Positions 44,001 through 51,908 of a stretch of 64,000 nucleotides of DNA are shown here, piece after piece. The notes under the pieces were generated by a model that saw nothing but the letters and a program-made list of their open reading frames with translations, did not search any database and had not been told where the DNA came from. Positions within the stretch are counted from its first letter, which is position 1; each line of letters opens with the position of its first letter. Source of the DNA: Paramacrobiotus metropolitanus. Taxonomy: Eukaryota; Tardigrada; Eutardigrada; Parachela; Macrobiotidae. Both the position numbers and the translations under genes were made by a program. The stretch spans positions 328,427 through 392,426 of the forward strand of contig NW_026570343.1 of assembly GCF_019649055.1 (NCBI RefSeq). The letters are read 5' to 3'.

Positions 44001-44934
44001 CGGAAAGCGGCTCAATCAACTGTCTTCCTTGATACGCTGTATGTACAACCCTGCCTTTAATGTGATCCGGACAGCGGTGAATATTTAATTTTAAATCTTT
44101 AGCCATCTTCAATGACATAACGGAAATACTAGAGCCCGTATCCAGCATAGTCTTCACTTTCTGATAATTTATATCGATTACAGAATACCAAGCCTGGGCA
44201 TCCAGCGTCGGCAACAAGCAAACGTGATCTGCCAACGGATATTGCGAAAAATCCTGAACTTCCATTTTATTGCATTGTGGCGGCGACGTGGACAAACCGG
44301 CCGGTAAGTCCAACTCCATCATGTTAATCTGCTGCTGCGGGTTATTGTAGCGTGCCAATAATTCTGCGGATGGCTCATACTGGCGGGGAAGTACAAATTG
44401 ATTCGTACAACCAGCTGCAGGATGGAGACCATGACAGCGGAAGCAAATCTCGACTCCGCGAACTGTTCGCCATTTATCTTTCAGGATATTCCGTTCATCA
44501 AAGGGAGGCTGACTACCGGCCTGCTGATTCTGCCGGTAATTCTGGTTATTTTGCTGTCGATTATTATTGTTGTTGTAACCACCTCGTCCGCGGTAATTAT
44601 TATTATTATTTCGGTAATTTCCACGATTATTACCGCCATCGTAATTATTGTTATTATTCGCAGGGCCATTCTGTTGGTACTGCTGATCGAAATTCTGCAC
44701 CGGTTGTTGGAATTGAGGCTGCATAACCGGCATCATTGGGTTCATCATCTGCATAGGAACAGGCATCGCAGCCTGCATGGGAATTGGTTGCGGGAAGGTC
44801 TGCGCAAATTGTACCGGGTGTTGTTGCTCAACATATTGCGGCTGTTGAAACACCGGGACAGGGACAAACTGCGGCTGGGGCACATTCAGGACAGGCTGCA
44901 CAGGAGCCACCGAATTCTGCGACTGAGGAATCAC
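38029..44934 (-). CDS. pol: Retrotransposon Pol polyprotein (protease, RT, RNase H, integrase), 2301 codons
   Basis: N-terminus Gln/Pro/Asn-rich with RGG patches, then a knuckle-like CFRCHGLHPAAGC (residues 164-176). Retropepsin-type aspartic protease at DTGS (265-268). A linker of about 1000 residues contains an extra H2C2 zinc module (about 750-820). Reverse transcriptase at about 1290-1470, with LPFGMKDAPSAFQ and FIDD in place of YIDD. RNase H at about 1570-1690 (VDAS, TELEA, TDHQAL). Integrase: H2C2 near 1865-1905, then the D,D-35-E core (IDVAP, SDRGSN, LVEKR) and a GPY/F-like C-terminal module. The domain order is that of Ty3/Gypsy. Pol makes and inserts cDNA copies of the element. There is no ATG at the left border; the frame is entered from the Gag ORF, which lies one frame away (-1). 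At 2301 codons it is about twice the usual length because of the linker. All visible catalytic residues are present. Confidence 0.95.
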   Translation of the reverse strand: MIPQSQNSVAPVQPVLNVPQPQFVPVPVFQQPQYVEQQHPVQFAQTFPQPIPMQAAMPVPMQMMNPMMPVMQPQFQQPVQNFDQQYQQNGPANNNNNYDGGNNRGNYRNNNNNYRGRGGYNNNNNRQQNNQNYRQNQQAGSQPPFDERNILKDKWRTVRGVEICFRCHGLHPAAGCTNQFVLPRQYEPSAELLARYNNPQQQINMMELDLPAGLSTSPPQCNKMEVQDFSQYPLADHVCLLPTLDAQAWYSVIDINYQKVKTMLDTGSSISVMSLKMAKDLKLNIHRCPDHIKGRVVHTAYQGRQLIEPLSVVVTIHEFGMAFEHAILVSSTFDRDHVVLGLDFLAMKPFILDMNTMTWRLSRRPSNAPAFLRRETHLMSDVIRAHDFDPLIPPGVKPSPAIPALMLTERIGVAKEAKFVPYESAHLILAKADPEICILHLQKAKQSWPRLTQSTQSIKTNVVDVPVKTEVKEVVPVKAALVKVGSDQRDEEFVRSVVQEMIRQYLPMAASVADEPVKPTIKKEIKVEKNPEQSQVRGGGGETIVNSMQSSSWGCEQASSQPQFKRERISPPPPASSSSSSSNSSSASVSPVPPSGSSQVRGGEDPLQLPIQISSIDAVLQQHPAAQYLYMGVLRKSSKSVECFSIDNKLLNIIPVERDRRDVDEVHDCPSYMARNPELKKWMTPMDRPQDKGLFPSEKRFRDPQFWRETQQQCVDSRMWYKMYKKPSHANTNFTKYEINRFVICEGILCRVSDHSGACPRIYVPYQWRQKLIACFHEILIHKQAYGRHEKLYPYLVKLFYWPDCIIEIERYEKNCDVCRNSINDRRHFETLKRTEQLNAQKATGKRKVTFSVDNPAPAGEFENGSFVPADGMKPINIGPCPVSYEDKQAEKQREINSQIVSNSPQNHKLISEQVSEFLPSAVRASYDSPVDVDINEQWKIWNEIHEQKVLRETVASSAVQPTVGNCELPTEGPRSPPRRKKSSYSRRIRREYAEREAASQMSAETVEPAPVPQQPAAKNLPKRSQDVRESTDIPACVYSKDVIELAYRDAHLKQAQAQVELNSVEHDIYRFEPEPGPIDCFKMELFPASPVIIQPHSQGIIRATTSMSDEQFMEFQDEYLYTQPFLYEGKIPDSNKNAVLLDGVLTLNEYGNCRVCVVNVSDKPLVLNEETNLGEVALVDAVYQMDSPEFLENCQEAIGGILSKEGGVPVLEKITECVAMQLPPPAVSVVDPETEETFAKIKVGDICPSKDELKAIFYQAKSVLPTKARPVGCCTIYEHSVDTGTSLPVRTPPYRTSFEDRKWLQAKTQEMIKDGIIEPTNSAWGSPICIVKKKDKSRRLTVDFRKLNERLMGSSYPLPRVDDILNALDKATVFSKIDLKSGFWQIKIKPEDRCKTTMVGEEFTFQYKVLPFGMKDAPSAFQRAMDLTLANMKWRNVLVFIDDIIVFSKNLADHMRDLQELFLRLQECGWTINPEKTELFVNSITFLGHTVDQFGISTDPEKIQAVKEFGPIKDKKDTLRFLGMVGYYRQFIKNFQEIAEPLQKLIPKKVTFEWGTDQCRSVEQLKEALVTAPVLARYDPEALSRVIVDASTIAVGAVLMQCPKDKPTDVPTNWRPIAYLSRKLTETQKRLYFPTELEAYAVICALKKWKHYLSDYQFEVQTDHQALVFLNNMRDAAGRLGRWALYIQQFNTKPVHIPGKENVIADALSRNPGEQPEPDSDDSDIEFDYRQTYPFAGDMAMIECCFAVLERDYVDIRFEMMSAEVKAVSEADMKAFDADKVQKLITDDKASYWAEEQSRDARIVRWRLLLENKKEKMSDHEKLHLNKFVVKQGVVYYKFELNRKIYYCMYAPVHWRLQFLQDNHDSPLAAHLGVLATYKRMYKYFYWPRMFESVKSYCASCPACLAQNPLATAPAGALQSNPTVPPRLVWAIDVAPALPTTESGNKNIIIAVDYGSKYIVAEAVERNDAATLALFFYRRILTVFGMPVHITSDRGSNFMSEMFRELLALAGVAHAPTASGHQQGNGLVEKRVGEIKKALAKYVNEQQSDWDIFLPALCAAFNSKVVERTGRSPFFMMHGTEMRLPINNFLPFEEDFVIPAHVYVQQMQRGLGEALDLVNAEEFRHKLKDKIRYDANISHVSYKPGDQVLVYVLHRKVGKNPSLMPRWTAGWEIVRQSGPVHYVVKSNRRGNVKTDTVHVSRLKPYNFRDVDTILQDEHLPKLLDCVEKECPDELVEAPAPPPVIPSADSASSRLDAEYAEYLDNQMEAVPLLKTRSGRVVKPVERFINQNNDKSVKRPVG

Positions 44935-46484
44935 TGTCTCCGTGTACGAACGTGAATATCCTCCACGATTATTCCCATAATTTCCGCGGCCTCCCGGTTC
45001 GAATAATAATTTCCTCTCTGAGACGAGCCACCGCGGCCGCCTCGATACTCATAATTCGAATTATTATTATTATTTCCAGCGCTTCTCGGTTCTGAAGGAG
45101 CACTTTTCTGAGTTGATTCAGGTGCCTTCTTATCTTTATTCATGCGCTTCCACAGTTTTTCGCATTCCTGTAACTTCTTCTCAAATTCCGCATAATTTTT
45201 AGGTGCCGCATTATAAATTTCACGGAACCATGCCGGCCGATGTTCCTGTACGCCATCAAGGAGTGCCTCCACCTGCTCTTCATCCGATGTTTTTAGTTCC
45301 TCAAACCATGGGAGGAAACTATCCAGGTAAGCACGGACTGGTTCATAAAATTCCAATTTACGATTATTCATTTTTCGGCGAATATCAGCTTTAGACAGCG
45401 AGCCGTTAAAGTGCTCAACGATAGCTGGCTTAAAGAAATCAGGCCACGATTTGCCTTTATTGTCCTTCCAGAATTTTTCAAACCATTGAAAGGACGGACC
45501 GGTGAATGCACCGATTACTCTGCGACACGTCGTTTCATCGTTCCAGTTATTTGTGGCTCTACATTGTTCAACGTTCATAAGCCATCTTTGAATTTTTTCC
45601 GGGTGAGCATCATCAAAGGCAAGTAGCTTCATGCCTCCTACTGTTTTATCACTGTCTTTTTCCACAATTTTCGCTAAAAGCTCAACAACGCTTTCTTGTG
45701 TAAGCGTCGTTCTATCCGAAATTTGGGTCTGTTTATTTAGCCATTCCTCCAGCTGAGGATTTCTAGACATAGACTCATTACTGGTCGTGCTACTGGGGCG
45801 ACGGTGTTCATCGTCCATTAGGGCATCATCCATCAGTTCATTTTCTGTATCAGAACTGTCTCTATTTTCTGTTCCTCGCATCTGGCGACTAGATTCGTCA
45901 GCTGTTCTTTTCAGAATTTGTTGGCGTAAATCTGTTGAGCCATTCTTCTTCTGTTTCGCAGATGCCGTTTCCCTTGGAATTTGACTTTCTGACGATGAAC
46001 GCGGTATGGCCTGAGCCTCCGAGAATTCGACTCGTGATTCCTGTCTAGGTCTCCGCAAGATGCCAGCTGGATTACTACCAGTAGCTAAGGGCTGATCCAC
46101 GTACGGCGAGAAATTTTGAGGATTAAATGGTGTAAAGGGGGAAAGACGTAATACATCTCCTGTCGCTACCGGCGCTTCCCTTTGAAAGTATCCTTCACCG
46201 CCGCCAAGAACGGCATCTGTATTTCGAAGCCGACGAAGTTCGTCAAACGCTTGCTTTAGATCCACTTCCATCTTGGTAAGTTGATCTTGTTTTTCATGCC
46301 ATTCCCTTCGGCATTGCGCATTTTCCTCATACAATCGATTACACCTTTCAGACTTTTCATATGCGTCAGCCTGTGCTGTATTTTTCGCTTGAATCGCGTT
46401 CTCACAATTATCACATCTTTTATCCTTTTTCGAATCTTTTAATTCCTTTTGGGCCTTTTGAACATTCTCTCGCTCTGTAGTCAA
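44931..46484 (-). CDS. gag: Gag ORF with capsid-like domain (~517 codons)
   Basis: The N-terminal 110 residues continue the coiled coil of the ORF upstream. A Ser/Arg-rich disordered stretch follows. At about residues 285-410 is a retrotrans_gag-type capsid region (KIQRWLMNVEQCRATNNW, then FTGPSFQWFEKFW and FFKPAIVEHF). The end is Asn/Arg/Gly-rich (YEYRGGRGGSSQRG), an RNA-binding tail in place of zinc knuckles. The frame has no ATG near its left end. It overlaps the preceding ORF and is in the -1 frame relative to it; likewise Pol is -1 relative to this ORF. Either frameshifting or single-base sequence errors explain this. The role is particle assembly and RNA packaging. Confidence 0.88.
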   Translation of the reverse strand: MTTERENVQKAQKELKDSKKDKRCDNCENAIQAKNTAQADAYEKSERCNRLYEENAQCRREWHEKQDQLTKMEVDLKQAFDELRRLRNTDAVLGGGEGYFQREAPVATGDVLRLSPFTPFNPQNFSPYVDQPLATGSNPAGILRRPRQESRVEFSEAQAIPRSSSESQIPRETASAKQKKNGSTDLRQQILKRTADESSRQMRGTENRDSSDTENELMDDALMDDEHRRPSSTTSNESMSRNPQLEEWLNKQTQISDRTTLTQESVVELLAKIVEKDSDKTVGGMKLLAFDDAHPEKIQRWLMNVEQCRATNNWNDETTCRRVIGAFTGPSFQWFEKFWKDNKGKSWPDFFKPAIVEHFNGSLSKADIRRKMNNRKLEFYEPVRAYLDSFLPWFEELKTSDEEQVEALLDGVQEHRPAWFREIYNAAPKNYAEFEKKLQECEKLWKRMNKDKKAPESTQKSAPSEPRSAGNNNNNSNYEYRGGRGGSSQRGNYYSNREAAEIMGIIVEDIHVRTRRQ

Positions 46485-48025
46485 CAGACCCTGCAGTCTC
46501 TCAATTTCCTTTGGGACGCATCATCCTTTTCCTTGGGGATATGCATCGGACCGACTGAAGACTTAATGTTCAGCTGCACTCTCGCTTGTGTGAGTTCACG
46601 CTGTAGGGAATCTTCCGCATCTTTAGCCCGTTTCTTTTCATCTTCCAAATCTTTGGTAAGTTTTGTGACCAGGTTCTGCGCATCCGTCAAATTTTTATTA
46701 GTTAATTTATGTGCATCTTTCTCAGAATTACAATCTTTCTGAGCTTTCGAGAGCTTTTGGTTTAAATCAGTTATTTGTTTCGTTAAATCCGGTGCTGGTT
46801 GCGCACTGAGACCATCAATCGTAGCTTTCGCGTTTGAAAGATCTCTCTGGGCATCTTCCAACTGTTTTTCAAAATTACGATTCGTGTCTTTTAAAGTATC
46901 GCGCTCATCTTGCATTGCATTAAATGCAGCCTCCGCATTTCTGTTGGCTTGTCTTAAACCGTGTAGATTATCATTCGCAATGCGTATTTCGTTGGCCAAT
47001 CTATCATTTTCTATTTGTTCATTTTCAAATTTAACACGCATCTCATTGAAATCGTTTTGGAATTTCAATTTTTCGTTTCGTTCCGCGTCTACACGAGCGT
47101 CTAAAGACATTGTATTACCCATTTCATCTACTTTTGTTTTTGTAGATGCAATGAGCGTGCGGAGACTTTGGATCAATACGGGCATAGTTTGCCGAACTAT
47201 CAAGCCCACGTCCTGGTCAGTTTCTGCCGCAGCTAACTGCTCATCAACTTCCCTAGCTTGAGTAAGGAAGTCTTCATCAGGTTGTTCGAAGTCTTTTTCT
47301 GACACAAAACTATGTAATTTTAGCTGTGCCGGGTGGAATGTCATCGTTCCACCGCGAATACTTTTACTTGCTCTTGTTTCAGATCCTTCGGAGATATCCG
47401 CTTTGTCCGCAGCCGCCAACGCTATTAAATTATTGTCCGACTGGGACGACTGGGGTTCTGTCTGACTCTCGGCCACGCTTGGGGTTTCCGATATGGGCTC
47501 ATCCAGTATCGCACCGGATGCCTGAGCTGGAACTCTCTCCTTGGCGCCGCGCGTGACGCGCTCATTTGCTGCCTGTTTTTTGGGAGTTTTTCCCGTCGCT
47601 TTAGACGCTGTAAGTGCAGCTTGGGCCGCTTCTCTGCGTCTATTCAGATCTTCCGTATATTCTGGCAGCCACCTGTTTGCATCTTGCAAAGCAGCTTTAA
47701 ACTGCTCATCAGTAATGTCTAGGTAAGCTTCAGGGATACATCCCTCGTACTCAATCCAAGGTTTAAAATGTGCTGGTAATCTCGTTTTGGAATTTAAGTA
47801 CCGCCTGATTTCCTGGTAATCAATCCATGACTTTCCACAGAATGCATCTTGTGCTTCTGGTGGTTCGACATTAAGAGCGATGTACATTAAATTCAACGGG
47901 ATTTCTTTTGCGTTAAATTTGAACCTTGTCTGAGCTCTCGATCCATCGTACGCCCCAATAATTACTTTGTTATCTGGAATCTTACGCGGTGGTGGGCGAT
48001 TTCTAGGAATCGAACCGCCCGACAT
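46481..48025 (-). CDS. N-terminal Gag-like ORF with long coiled coil (514 aa)
   Basis: First ORF after the leader, starting MSGGSIPRNRPPPRK. Residues about 20-130 look folded (RFKFNAKEIPLNLMYIALNV, FCGKSWIDYQEIRRYLN, WIEYEGCIPEAYLDI); I do not recognise the family. An Ala/Lys/Thr-rich linker follows. From about residue 240 to the end it is a continuous heptad coiled coil (for example DFNEMRVKFENEQIENDRLA). The heptads carry on in the next ORF in the -1 frame, which suggests the two are made as one chain. Coiled-coil Gag extensions usually drive multimerisation. It is the promoter-proximal gene and presumably the most strongly made. Confidence 0.85.
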   Translation of the reverse strand: MSGGSIPRNRPPPRKIPDNKVIIGAYDGSRAQTRFKFNAKEIPLNLMYIALNVEPPEAQDAFCGKSWIDYQEIRRYLNSKTRLPAHFKPWIEYEGCIPEAYLDITDEQFKAALQDANRWLPEYTEDLNRRREAAQAALTASKATGKTPKKQAANERVTRGAKERVPAQASGAILDEPISETPSVAESQTEPQSSQSDNNLIALAAADKADISEGSETRASKSIRGGTMTFHPAQLKLHSFVSEKDFEQPDEDFLTQAREVDEQLAAAETDQDVGLIVRQTMPVLIQSLRTLIASTKTKVDEMGNTMSLDARVDAERNEKLKFQNDFNEMRVKFENEQIENDRLANEIRIANDNLHGLRQANRNAEAAFNAMQDERDTLKDTNRNFEKQLEDAQRDLSNAKATIDGLSAQPAPDLTKQITDLNQKLSKAQKDCNSEKDAHKLTNKNLTDAQNLVTKLTKDLEDEKKRAKDAEDSLQRELTQARVQLNIKSSVGPMHIPKEKDDASQRKLRDCRVC

Positions 48026-48797
48026 TTCTGCTTTTTATCTTAAATAACCTTTGCGGTTATTTAAAATAATACTTACAGTAGCGATTGTGCTACTGATTCC
48101 GACAAATACCGTTATTGCTATTGTGCAATAATCAATCACTTCCCAATCCTCCTTTAAGGTTTGAATTGTTCCGTGATAATTAAATAACAGCCGACCTTTG
48201 CGGTTTCGACTGTAACAACTTCCTAAAATTACACTGCTGCACTTTGCGTGCTACAGTATTTTTAGAATTCACAGGTCAATCACCGTTTGCCGGTGTTTGC
48301 CTTTTCACGGTCAACTCTCTCTAGCTGCTGATTTTGGCTACCGCTTGCGGCTTGCCTTTATCAGTCTGCTGGAGATCGTTATCTCACCTGGCCACTGACA
48401 GTGGCTCGGTGCTTACTATCTGCTCTATCTGCAGGCCAGGTACACTGACACTGCAGACTACGCTTTATTCGCCGCGGTTACTGCTTTGCGCAGACAACCC
48501 GGAAATTACCCACACAGACACCAATGAATTACACAGCCGACCTTTGAGGTTTCGACTATTTATTCCTACGGTCCAATTTAATTAAATTTAATTTAATTGG
48601 CGAGGAAGCTCACCAGTGAGGAAGCTCACAACTGCGAGGAAGCTCGCTGAAAATAATTTAACTAGGCCAGATCGGGAACGCTGACCTCCTTCGGCGTACC
48701 TTTGCGGTTCGACGCCTTTCAAAAACGGACCATTTATTACCGAAAATTACTATCAAACTTTCCACCAATAATTTTCTGTTACATCGGGAAAATTAAA
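48026..48797 (-). promoter_or_regulatory. Element 5' leader with repeated motifs
   Basis: Untranslated leader between PBS and first ORF. The motif acctttgcggtttcgac or a close variant occurs four times (plus strand 48047-48058, 48193-48210, 48539-48556, 48697-48713). A 10-mer gaggaagctc occurs three times at about 48601-48645. Repeats of this kind in a retroelement leader may be packaging or translation signals; this is inference. Confidence 0.6.
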
Positions 48798-48815
48798 AGA
48801 CACCGGTGGGCGCCA
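48798..48815 (-). promoter_or_regulatory. Primer binding site (tRNA-Lys type)
   Basis: Directly after the 5' LTR the minus strand reads tggcgcccaccgg. TGGCGCCC is complementary to the 3' end of eukaryotic tRNA-Lys (...GGGCGCCA). The match falls off after 8-9 bases. There is no gap between LTR and PBS. Confidence 0.82.
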
Positions 48816-49389
48816 TGTCGTGTATAAGCGTTCACGCCGGTTAAGGCTCCATGAACAATCTTTACTCTTCCACGCCTGTAATGCTCAATCGGTAGGCACT
48901 CGTACTCTCAAACTGTAACAGAAGAACTAAGGTGGAAATAGACGAACGATTCAGGAACACGAGAAGATCAGGAATCCCTCAGGAACGAGCTAACCACAAC
49001 TTCCGGTCGTAAGTCCTGTGAGGATCGGTAAGAGCTAGGACGATTGTGTCACGAGCAAACCTGTATTCTATGCAATAAGCCGGGAGCGATCATGTACATC
49101 AGAAGGAACAAGTATTGCTGTCTCTTTATCCAATTCACATCACAGTTCACAACGCTAGAAATCGTAATTAGAAGCAGTCTCAGAAGTAAATCTCAGACTA
49201 CTGATCCCGATATTAGGCATCACCAGAACTTATATAGACTTTGCGTTATGACATCATATACATCGCTAGTAAAAGAGAACAGCAAATCACAGCATTGATT
49301 GACTAGATTATCCGTTATGTTGCAGGTGGAAGGCGGACAGTCATCATCCAGTACGTACACCCGGCGTATGATCCTACTCCCATACGTCA
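48816..49389 (-). repeat. 5' LTR (574 bp)
   Basis: Near-identical partner of 25344-25918. The minus strand begins TGACGTATGGG (a CRE-like TGACGTA). A TATA box is at 49229-49237, placing the probable transcription start near 49200. Confidence 0.95.
49229..49237 (-). promoter_or_regulatory. TATA box of the 5' LTR
   Basis: ctatataag on the minus strand, about 150 nt from the LTR start; it should fix the start of the genomic transcript. Confidence 0.7.
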
Positions 49390-49393
49390 CTTG
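49390..49393. repeat. Target-site duplication CTTG, right copy
   Basis: Matches 25340-25343. Confidence 0.9.
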
Positions 49394-50498
49394 TAACTAA
49401 TACGATCACTGTAAGAACAAAATGCGGTACTGAAACAGCGTATAAAAATGCTAAACATGCAGAAACTACAAAAGTATTATTTTTGATAACTGGAATTTTT
49501 ATTCAGTTTTACCTCTGGATCGGCTTTTCGCCTTGTTGAGCATTAGTCCGTAATCACTGCGCTGAAACCCCTTCGAATCGAATTCTTGCTGCATTAAGTC
49601 GAACTGCCAATTTACAGCGGTCAGCTGTGCCTTAATAGAGCGACAAGCAATAGAGCAGAAGGCTGATAACGCCGGAGCTTCCGAGAGTAAGTCACAATAA
49701 ACCGTGACGGTTGTCCAGCCGAAATTTTGGAGGAAAGCCCGCAGAGCCGGACCTTGGTTACCTTCACCGGCCGGTCCGAATGTCACCGTCGTGGGGAAGC
49801 GTTTCGTGTTGGCCAGTGTTGGATCAGCTGCGGCACTATATTCCTTCTTTAGTTGAGAGATATAATGCGCTTGTATTTTTGTAAATCAGCTCCTTACGTC
49901 AAAACTGCCGGAACATTCATTTCTGATAAAACAAGAGAAAATAGTGTTTTAAATTAATTTTGGTACAGATTGTTTTAACGAGATTTTAATTAAGTTATGT
50001 AAGCCAGTGCGCTGACGACAAGATGGCGTAAATATTGTACCTCTTGCGAATTCCGCCAACGTGATTCCCTCGAGACTGCAACCTTCATGAAAATGTAAAG
50101 GTTAAACACAGAAAAACATGTTGAACGAAATATTACGCTGACGCCGTCATAAGCTGACCGGATGTAAAGAGCACCGTAAATCCATCGTTTCCCTCTACGA
50201 GATTATACACTTCACCGAGAACCGAGTACATGAGATCACCCGACTGCGGACACGACGGTGAATCCGGTTTAGTCGGTTTATAATAAGGAATCCAGGTGAA
50301 ATTCTCAAAAACCGCCGGAAAAGAGCGATTAAGAAGAGGAAAGGCGATGTCGTACAGCGGAGCGGCTGTCCGGTACCCATACGTCGGGTTGTTACCGATC
50401 GTGATCGTGACCAACGTAATGTGGACGCTTTGCACGAATATGATCAGCCAGCATTTAGCAACGAACAAAAGCGTTATTTGTTTGAGTGTCGACGACAT
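49390..50498 (-). pseudogene. Receptor guanylyl cyclase, 5' part (exons 1-4a), cut by the retrotransposon
   Basis: Exons: 50159-50498 (start ATG at 50498, signal peptide LLFVAKCWLIIFVQS), 50041-50082, 49513-49869 and 49390-49408 (first 19 nt of exon 4). Together they encode the outer part of an ANF-receptor ligand-binding domain: CSLEGITLAEFAR, then SAAADPTLANTKRFPTTVTF and GPALRAFLQNFGW, both typical of this receptor family. Exon 4 then runs straight into the retrotransposon LTR. Its remainder lies at 25315-25339, 24 kb away. With the element and one CTTG removed, the 21 exons sum to 3039 nt, exactly 1012 codons plus stop. Transcription from this promoter would now read into the 5' LTR, in the same orientation. 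Confidence 0.85.
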
Positions 50499-51908
50499 AT
50501 TCCGTAAAAGCACACATTGGACTAAAAAATGCTATCATAGTTTGCATTAGAAAATAAGATCGGTCGGTATTTGAAGGTAAATTGCAGCCGGTATCATGTT
50601 CACTGGGAAGAGAAACTGTGGTGCACTCTGCTGGATTGCTGAACTGACAGTAACAACTATCGATTTTCCACCACCCCATTCTGATCCTGACGTGCCGGTA
50701 CATATTCTAGGACGTTTATGACAGCGACAGCATAGCAGCGTAACCGGATCTGACCTTCTAGCCCCGCCTCCCGATTTTGGCGGGGATTGTGGAGGCGGTA
50801 GTCGGCGTAAGAGTTCAAGAGCGTTTTCCTGTTGACGTAACCCGCAATTTGGCCGATGCCGCGATTAGTATCCGGAAGTGAAGAAATAGTAGCCAAAATA
50901 TGATGACCTTGTATATTAGCGTAATTTAGCGGAGGCTAGTTCAGCACGTATCTGTGGTCGATGACTCGGTACCACAGCCGTAAACTCGACCGCGATTCAA
51001 CTGTGTCTTCGTTCATTTCTAGTATGTACTATTTAGTACTGTAGTGATCAGAAACGTTTCACTGATATTTCGATGTACAATAATGTTGGTTTATTTTGAC
51101 AAGAGTGAACAATATACTGCATCTGCATGTATTTGGTATTTTAGGAAAAAGTGTATAAATGGAATAGTGACATTATTATCAACTGAAAATGTTGACCTAA
51201 GGCGATAACTTCCATCACCTGCCTTTATTCTGGCAGTTCAGCTGAATGCTTCACATGCAAAATCTTGTGGCGCAACCGCAAAAAACGTCGAAGTGCTTTA
51301 TTACTATTTTACCAAACTACGTGTCGCATTATTCACCACAGCTAGTGAATGGGTTTGTTACAGTACTTATTAAGTTTGTGCAGGATCGTAGAAGGGCAAC
51401 GTCAAGAAACACAAGTACAGTACATGTACAACCCTGACAACAATAACATCAATGTTCTTCGAAATTAATATAATCTTGTCTACATTGTAGAATGACCGGT
51501 AGGAGAAACAGCAATATGATTTTCCAAGCGCTTAATCTTTAACATATTTTGCATGTAACGGGGTGAACGATTTTGTAGCTATTATCAGTTGTAGGGAATA
51601 CTCAGTATTTCCAATTATGTGATCGGTCGGCTGATGCCGTGAAGCGGCACGCTGCACGTTGATCAGCCGGCTTTGTTATACTTATCAGCTGCCAAGTTTT
51701 ATTACCAATAAAACTTCAGCCCATGCATAGTGCAGGTTATCGTGTCATTGTCTGCAGTTTGTGGCTTTCCACTGTCAGTCTACAAGCAACAGCGCCGCGT
51801 TGTAAAATTACTGTCTGTCAGTCCGCATACAAACTGTAAACTCAAGGATCGCGGTGTTTACAAACACTCAAACGACATACTTCCTTAAGTGGATAGCTGC
51901 AGCCGACA
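50499..51908. other. Divergent intergenic region: guanylyl cyclase / ZIP transporter
   Basis: The two genes are transcribed away from each other, so promoters for both should lie here. It contains repeat copy B (50832-51115). An imperfect inverted repeat (gatcggtcggctgatgcc ... gttgatcagccggc) is at about 51620-51670. Confidence 0.5.
50832..51115 (+). repeat. ~300-bp dispersed repeat, copy B
   Basis: Partner of 4873-5180; shared blocks include attagtatccggaagt, taatttagcggaggctagt and tcagcacgtatct. It has a single copy of the taatttagcggaggc block that is doubled in copy A. Confidence 0.75.

Larger units (their letters stand above)
25344..49389 (-). mobile_element. Giant (24,046 bp) Ty3/Gypsy-class LTR retrotransposon with cargo genes
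   Basis: The boundaries are exact: TG...CA LTRs, CTTG target duplications, and a PBS touching the 5' LTR. Order along the element's sense (minus) strand: 5' LTR (48816-49389), PBS, leader, coiled-coil ORF, Gag ORF, Pol ORF, H2C2 ORF, two unknown ORFs, a small basic ORF, eight tRNA-like units, an opposite-strand spliced gene, three more ORFs, polypurine-like end, 3' LTR (25344-25918). Usual animal Gypsy elements are 4-10 kb. Elements above 20 kb are known as plant Ogre and planarian Burro. About 12 kb here is not gag-pol. The LTRs differ at two positions, so insertion is recent. It has the same orientation as the receptor guanylyl cyclase gene it interrupts. No envelope-like ORF is evident. 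Confidence 0.95.

Noticed and set aside
44352-44955. Plus-strand Ile/Val/Arg-rich frames opposite the Asn/Gln-rich part of Pol
   Set aside because: Complement of Asn/Gln codon runs; low-complexity shadow.
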